Position numbers and translations under genes: made by a program
DNA from: Clostridia bacterium
Lineage (GTDB): Bacteria; Bacillota; Clostridia; Christensenellales; Borkfalkiaceae
Direction: 5' to 3'
DNA: 64,000 bases
NCBI GenBank assembly: GCA_017621735.1
Contig: JAGASM010000023.1
Span: forward strand, 34,358-98,357
The notes under the pieces: model-generated
Seen by the model: only the letters and a program-made list of their open reading frames with translations
Told to the model about the DNA's origin: nothing
The model's database searches: none
Part shown: positions 60,657 to 64,000 of the stretch, piece by piece
How positions within the stretch are numbered: the stretch's first letter is position 1
How the letters are laid out: each line of letters starts with the position of its first letter

Positions 60657-63434
60657 TTATATGAGATATTCCCCGTACCGCAAAGCAAGCGATTCGAGCG
60701 TTTGCACGTCAATGAGCCCCTTGCCCACGGCAACCTTCAAATACTGCCCGCCGAGCGCATCAAACGCCTCTTCCGAAACGGGCACGATCTGCGCAAACTC
60801 TTCGTACGTGTACAAGCCGTACTGCGCGATATCCGCTTGCATTTGCTCTTCGTCGTATGCCATTCTGTCGCCGTCCACCTCAAAGAGGTTAAACAGCCCC
60901 TCGATTCCGCCCGGCATCGAAAGCATGCCGTTGACGTAATAGCAAAGATGTCCTTCCGTTACGGGACTGTAAACCGCCGTAAACTCGTTGCACACCTCTA
61001 CGTCTATAAGCGTTACTTGCGTAGAAATACGGTTTCCGTTGCCGTCTGACGAAACGCGAAGGAAGGTATGTCCGAGATATTGCGCCGCGTCCTTGTCCAA
61101 ATAGACGTATTCGTTCAAGTTGCAATCCCAAAGCCCGTGTTCGGAAACAACGCCCAACTCCGTCCCGTCCGAAAAAGTCAAACGTACAACGGTATATTTT
61201 GCAAACGAATCAAAGTCGAGGAACAAAATAGGCGCTTCGTCAAACGTTCCCGTATGTAAATTCCAAACAAGGAGCATTTCTTCTCCCGTCAGCGTTTCTA
61301 CGGGCACCTGCCGTCCGTCGGAAAGGGTAATCAAAGAGCCCGCCACAATGCAACTGCCCTTGTCCATGGTAACGTTCGCCGTCATGCCCGAAGGGATCGC
61401 CGTGCTCGTCGCGACAACCTCGCCCATTCGGTCGATTTCTTCGTCAAACGCCGTGTTGGTAAGCGCAATCGTAACGCTTCCCCCGCTGAAATACGCAACT
61501 TCGCCCGTTCCCGCCATTCCGCCGATGTAACTGCTCGCATTGTTGGTGATGCTCGCCGTCCCGCTTTGTTCGCGAATGACGCAGTTTTCGATGCTCGTGT
61601 AGTAAGTCGAGCCGACCAAGCCTCCGATATATGTATCCGAAATAAGACAGGTGATATTCGGGTTGGTTACGGTAACGTTCGTAATATATCCCGCGTCGTA
61701 AAATCCGCCCGCCAAAATTCCGATGCAAACCCCCGAGCCCGTCAAAACGCTGTCCGTATTGCTCGTAATCGAACAGTTCATCAATTCCAAATCGTGTATG
61801 TTTGCACTCCCCGCGACAAACCCGAACAACCCGTGATACATACTTCCGTTGATATCTCCTTGCGTTAAATACGTTTGATAGGAAATATACCGACCGTTCC
61901 CGTCAAAATTCCCCGTGAATACGTACGGGAACGCAACCCAATCGCCGGGCAGGGTAAGGTTGTTCATCAACTTAAACGAATACGTAATGCGCTGTTCGTA
62001 TCCTACGTTCGGAACGGCAACCGACGTATGCGCCATGCGAATATTGTTAAATTGCTCCGCAGTGCTAATTAAGTACGGATCGGAAACCGTCCCTTTTCCC
62101 CCGTCGAATAAAAGATTCGTAGGGTTGTTGACGTACGATACCGCGGAGTACGCGTTGAGTTTTTTTACCGTTTGTGTGCCTTCCGGAATGGAAATCGTAA
62201 TATCGTCCGCCGTGTCTAATAAAATATCTTTGATCCGCGACGCATGAAGTCCCGGCTCAACGGAAAGCATCAACGCAGCAACGCCCGCCACGTGCGGCGC
62301 CGCCATCGACGTGCCGGATTTATTGCCATATCCCCCTGGAACCGTACTTAATATATTTCCTCCGGGCGCATAGATGTCGACGGAATTTGCACCGTAATTT
62401 GAAAATTCACTTCGACTTCCATCTGAATCAATTGATCCTACGCATATAATATTAGCACAATTAAAATTAGCCGGATAATTTGGTGTAGCATCAATGTCGT
62501 AACCATGTCTTTCATCGTTTTCATCCACCACTCCGTTGCCGGAAATTCCGACAAACAATCCGGGAAAGTTGTCAATCGCATTATAGAGGCTTGAATTATT
62601 TGGAAAATTCCATCCGCTAAAATTAAGCAAATCTATTTGCTCTGACGTCCCCCATAATGCCGTCGCATATGTTATTGCACTGATAGCGCTATCTGTATCC
62701 CAATCTTTAGAATTAGATATCTTAAGCGGTATCAGTGTAACGTCTTTGCAAACACCGGATATGCCTATCTGATTATCTCCAACCGCACCGATAATTCCCG
62801 CAACATGTGTTCCGTGCCCGTGTACGTCTTCCGTACTGTCATCCCCATCTACAAAACTCTCACCTTCGCCGAGGTTTCCAATTAAATCCTCGTGCCAAGA
62901 AATTCCCGAATCGATTACCCCAACTCGCACGGCTGAACTCCCTGTTTCAATATTCCAAGCCGACGCAATCCCGATTCCTCTCGCCCCGCGAAGCCCCCAT
63001 TGCGCATAATATTCCGGATCGTTTGCCGTCGCCGCAAGTTCTCCAATATAATTTGGCGAAGCGCACGCTATACCGTCCATTTCGGATATTTTTTCCACGG
63101 TTTCCAAAACGTACTCTTTGTCGTGATGTTCCAATTCTAATTTTAGAATTTGATGAAATTTTTCTTTGTCAATGTTTTTAACGTATTCGTTTGATATCCT
63201 CGTTAAATCCTCAACGGAAATAACCTCAACTCCCTTAAAATACTCTTTGGAAAAGTTCTTATTTACGTCCCCTACGCCTTGTTCCATCGTTACAATTACA
63301 CTGTTGTCCTCAAAGTTGTATTGCCCCGTTGTATCTTGTGCGTTTGTAGTTTTAACGATTAATCCCACCCCGCTCAACGCAACCAAACTCACCGTGAGAA
63401 TTACAAATACCATCGCCAAAAATTTCTTTCTCAT
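60657..63434 (-). CDS. Secreted subtilase (S8) with GLUG-like repeats and a C-terminal Hint domain
   Basis: 925 residues from MRKKFLAMVFVILTVSLVAL; GGAGGG lies 7 nt before this ATG. Order: signal peptide (cleavage about TTNA/QD, 32), I9-like propeptide (45-130), S8 domain with Asp175, His207, Asn300 and Ser376 (GTSMAAPH), GLUG-like repeats (about 500-645; YIGGLVGS, YIGGMAGT), then a Hint fold from Cys695 (GSCIVAGSLITLSDGRQVPV) through SEHGLW to YYVNGML (Asn835), and a 90-residue tail. The protease should act outside the cell. Hint domains self-cleave at the first cysteine. The stretch encoding residues 25-345 is visibly richer in A/T than the rest. Confidence 0.93.
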   Translation of the reverse strand: MRKKFLAMVFVILTVSLVALSGVGLIVKTTNAQDTTGQYNFEDNSVIVTMEQGVGDVNKNFSKEYFKGVEVISVEDLTRISNEYVKNIDKEKFHQILKLELEHHDKEYVLETVEKISEMDGIACASPNYIGELAATANDPEYYAQWGLRGARGIGIASAWNIETGSSAVRVGVIDSGISWHEDLIGNLGEGESFVDGDDSTEDVHGHGTHVAGIIGAVGDNQIGISGVCKDVTLIPLKISNSKDWDTDSAISAITYATALWGTSEQIDLLNFSGWNFPNNSSLYNAIDNFPGLFVGISGNGVVDENDERHGYDIDATPNYPANFNCANIICVGSIDSDGSRSEFSNYGANSVDIYAPGGNILSTVPGGYGNKSGTSMAAPHVAGVAALMLSVEPGLHASRIKDILLDTADDITISIPEGTQTVKKLNAYSAVSYVNNPTNLLFDGGKGTVSDPYLISTAEQFNNIRMAHTSVAVPNVGYEQRITYSFKLMNNLTLPGDWVAFPYVFTGNFDGNGRYISYQTYLTQGDINGSMYHGLFGFVAGSANIHDLELMNCSITSNTDSVLTGSGVCIGILAGGFYDAGYITNVTVTNPNITCLISDTYIGGLVGSTYYTSIENCVIREQSGTASITNNASSYIGGMAGTGEVAYFSGGSVTIALTNTAFDEEIDRMGEVVATSTAIPSGMTANVTMDKGSCIVAGSLITLSDGRQVPVETLTGEEMLLVWNLHTGTFDEAPILFLDFDSFAKYTVVRLTFSDGTELGVVSEHGLWDCNLNEYVYLDKDAAQYLGHTFLRVSSDGNGNRISTQVTLIDVEVCNEFTAVYSPVTEGHLCYYVNGMLSMPGGIEGLFNLFEVDGDRMAYDEEQMQADIAQYGLYTYEEFAQIVPVSEEAFDALGGQYLKVAVGKGLIDVQTLESLALRYGEYLI

Positions 63435-63967
63435 TTGTTTTCCCTCCAAACTTGAATTTGATTTCCATTACTATAACTAATACTAACCCCGCCAACTATA
63501 TCCCCGTGAAATGCATCTGAGTACAATGAATACTTATCTGTCATCATTACCGCAATACATTCGCCGTACGTTCCATAATATTTCTTAATCGTTACGTCAT
63601 CTACCGAAGCCTTTAATTGATCTTCGTATGTTGCACGAACAAGTTCGTTCATCTCTTCTTTTGATTTCAATTTTTCTTTTGCTTTTTTGCGCCATTTCTC
63701 CGCAACCGTTTCTTTTATTCTCCATTCCACCTTCTCATCCAACGGCTCTTGGGGAATCGGTTCATAGTCTTCTCCCATTAATGTTTCGTTCATTCGTGTT
63801 CCTCTATTATGATAGTACGCAATACTCAATAAATCTTCTTGCGTAATTAAGCCCAACTCATATGCTTCCGTCAAAAAATAAAACGTTCCGTAATTCCCGC
63901 ACCCGCTCAACGCAACCAAACTCACCGTGAGAATTACAAATACCATCGCCAAAAATTTCTTTCTCAT
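63431..63967 (-). CDS. Lipoprotein of unknown function, same signal peptide as the subtilase
   Basis: 178 residues from MRKKFLAMVFVILTVSLVAL, with the lipobox ALSGC (Cys23). In the subtilase the same position is Val, so that protein is not lipidated. The rest is charged and helical (KETVAEKWRKKAKEKLKSKE), ending in a beta-type part (IVGGVSISYSNGNQIQVWRE). I do not recognise the family. Its stop overlaps the subtilase start (ATGA), so the two are coupled. A role as the subtilase's partner or inhibitor is conceivable but unsupported. Confidence 0.82.
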   Translation of the reverse strand: MRKKFLAMVFVILTVSLVALSGCGNYGTFYFLTEAYELGLITQEDLLSIAYYHNRGTRMNETLMGEDYEPIPQEPLDEKVEWRIKETVAEKWRKKAKEKLKSKEEMNELVRATYEDQLKASVDDVTIKKYYGTYGECIAVMMTDKYSLYSDAFHGDIVGGVSISYSNGNQIQVWRENK

Positions 63968-64000
63968 TTGTTTTCCCTCCAAACTTGAATTTGATTTCCA
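63964..64000 (-). CDS. 3' end of a further upstream gene (partial)
   Basis: The last 11 codons before a TGA at 63964-63966 read GNQIQVWRENK, identical to the end of the 63431-63967 lipoprotein, and overlap its ATG in the same way. A paralogous gene with the same C-terminus therefore probably lies just outside the window. This rests only on the repeated DNA, so it is tentative. Confidence 0.5.
   Translation of the reverse strand, partial: GNQIQVWRENK

Larger units (their letters stand above)
63369..64000. repeat. Identical 99-bp module at two consecutive gene junctions
   Basis: 63369-63467 and 63902-64000 are identical as far as the window shows. Each covers the last 11 codons of one gene (GNQIQVWRENK, stop TGA), the overlapping ATGA, the GGAGGG site and 22 codons of a signal peptide (MRKKFLAMVFVILTVSLVAL and SG). 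The distance is 533 bp. The upstream copy reaches the window edge and may extend further. Confidence 0.93.

Noticed and set aside
60930..61355. A splicing intein in the subtilase
   Set aside because: The fold looks like Hint, but the end YYVNGML lacks the His-Asn plus Cys/Ser/Thr junction needed for splicing, and the domain is near the C-terminus rather than inside a conserved catalytic core.
63431..63967. Immunity protein or toxin pairing with the Hint-domain protein
   Set aside because: Hint domains occur in polymorphic toxins, but here the tail after Hint is short, acidic and not a known toxin fold, and the adjacent gene is a lipoprotein upstream rather than an immunity gene downstream.
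1..64000. rRNA or tRNA genes
   Set aside because: I looked through the intergenic stretches for tRNA-like T-loops (GGTTCRANYCC) and CCA ends and found none that fit.

Overview
The window is a 64 kb chromosomal segment of a strictly anaerobic bacterium of the Firmicutes/Clostridia type. The evidence is Gram-positive gene order and protein forms: zinc-ribbon S14, S4 and L36, a zinc-type adenylate kinase, and a dprA-topA-trmFO-hslVU cluster ordered as in Bacillus. It also has a class III (glycyl radical) ribonucleotide reductase, pyruvate formate-lyase, lipoproteins and SigA-like promoters with 17-bp spacers. An uncultured gut clostridium, perhaps Christensenellales-like, is my guess; no rRNA is present to test it.

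Layout. Positions 1-13614 (minus strand) hold the S10, spc and start of the alpha ribosomal operons, from rpsJ through secY, adk, map, infA and rpmJ to the first 46 codons of rpsD. One promoter and a roughly 240-nt structured leader precede rpsJ. Positions 14.2-20.4 kb hold a small membrane protein, a conserved pair of GGGtGRT and NifU-like genes, obgE-yhbY, a YugP-type membrane metalloprotease and NADP isocitrate dehydrogenase. Positions 20.8-25.6 kb are one overlapping operon, tsaE-tsaB-rimI-hydrolase-murF-ddl, starting at an apparently leaderless ATG. An FMN riboswitch-controlled ribU follows, then glyA with its own promoter. Positions 28-40.3 kb carry, in transcription order, a GT-C type membrane glycosyltransferase, comM, dprA, topA, trmFO, hslV, hslU, a Sel1 protein, hisS and trxA. 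Positions 40.9-48.3 kb hold rplS, a VanW lipoprotein, a PHP phosphoesterase and recF on the minus strand, then dnaA and mnmG on the plus strand. This strand switch probably marks the origin region.

Positions 48.5-53.1 kb hold the anaerobic deoxynucleotide system. NrdD with a fused C-terminal redoxin domain and TrxB are cotranscribed behind two NrdR boxes, and nrdG lies upstream. Positions 53.2-56.3 kb hold pflA-pflB behind a ZTP riboswitch with an overlapping terminator. Positions 56.6-60.5 kb hold a lipoprotein, the 3' end of an IS3-family element, a DUF1295 methyltransferase-like protein, an unusual Lgt-Nudix fusion and a CPBP protease. The right end is accessory. It has a secreted subtilase with GLUG-like repeats and a C-terminal Hint domain, preceded by a lipoprotein gene that shares an identical 99-bp start module with it.

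The most unusual observations are as follows. (1) Tandem duplications of about 75-175 bp recur at or just downstream of gene 3' ends (dprA, recF, rplS, nrdG, mnmG/trxB, perhaps vanW). (2) The S8-GLUG-Hint protein sits beside a repeated signal-peptide cassette. (3) Lgt is fused in frame to a Nudix domain. (4) Three strong promoters place the -10 box only 6-8 nt from the ATG (obgE, tsaE, nrdG), implying leaderless mRNAs. (5) The S10 leader contains mutually exclusive stems and a terminator-like hairpin.
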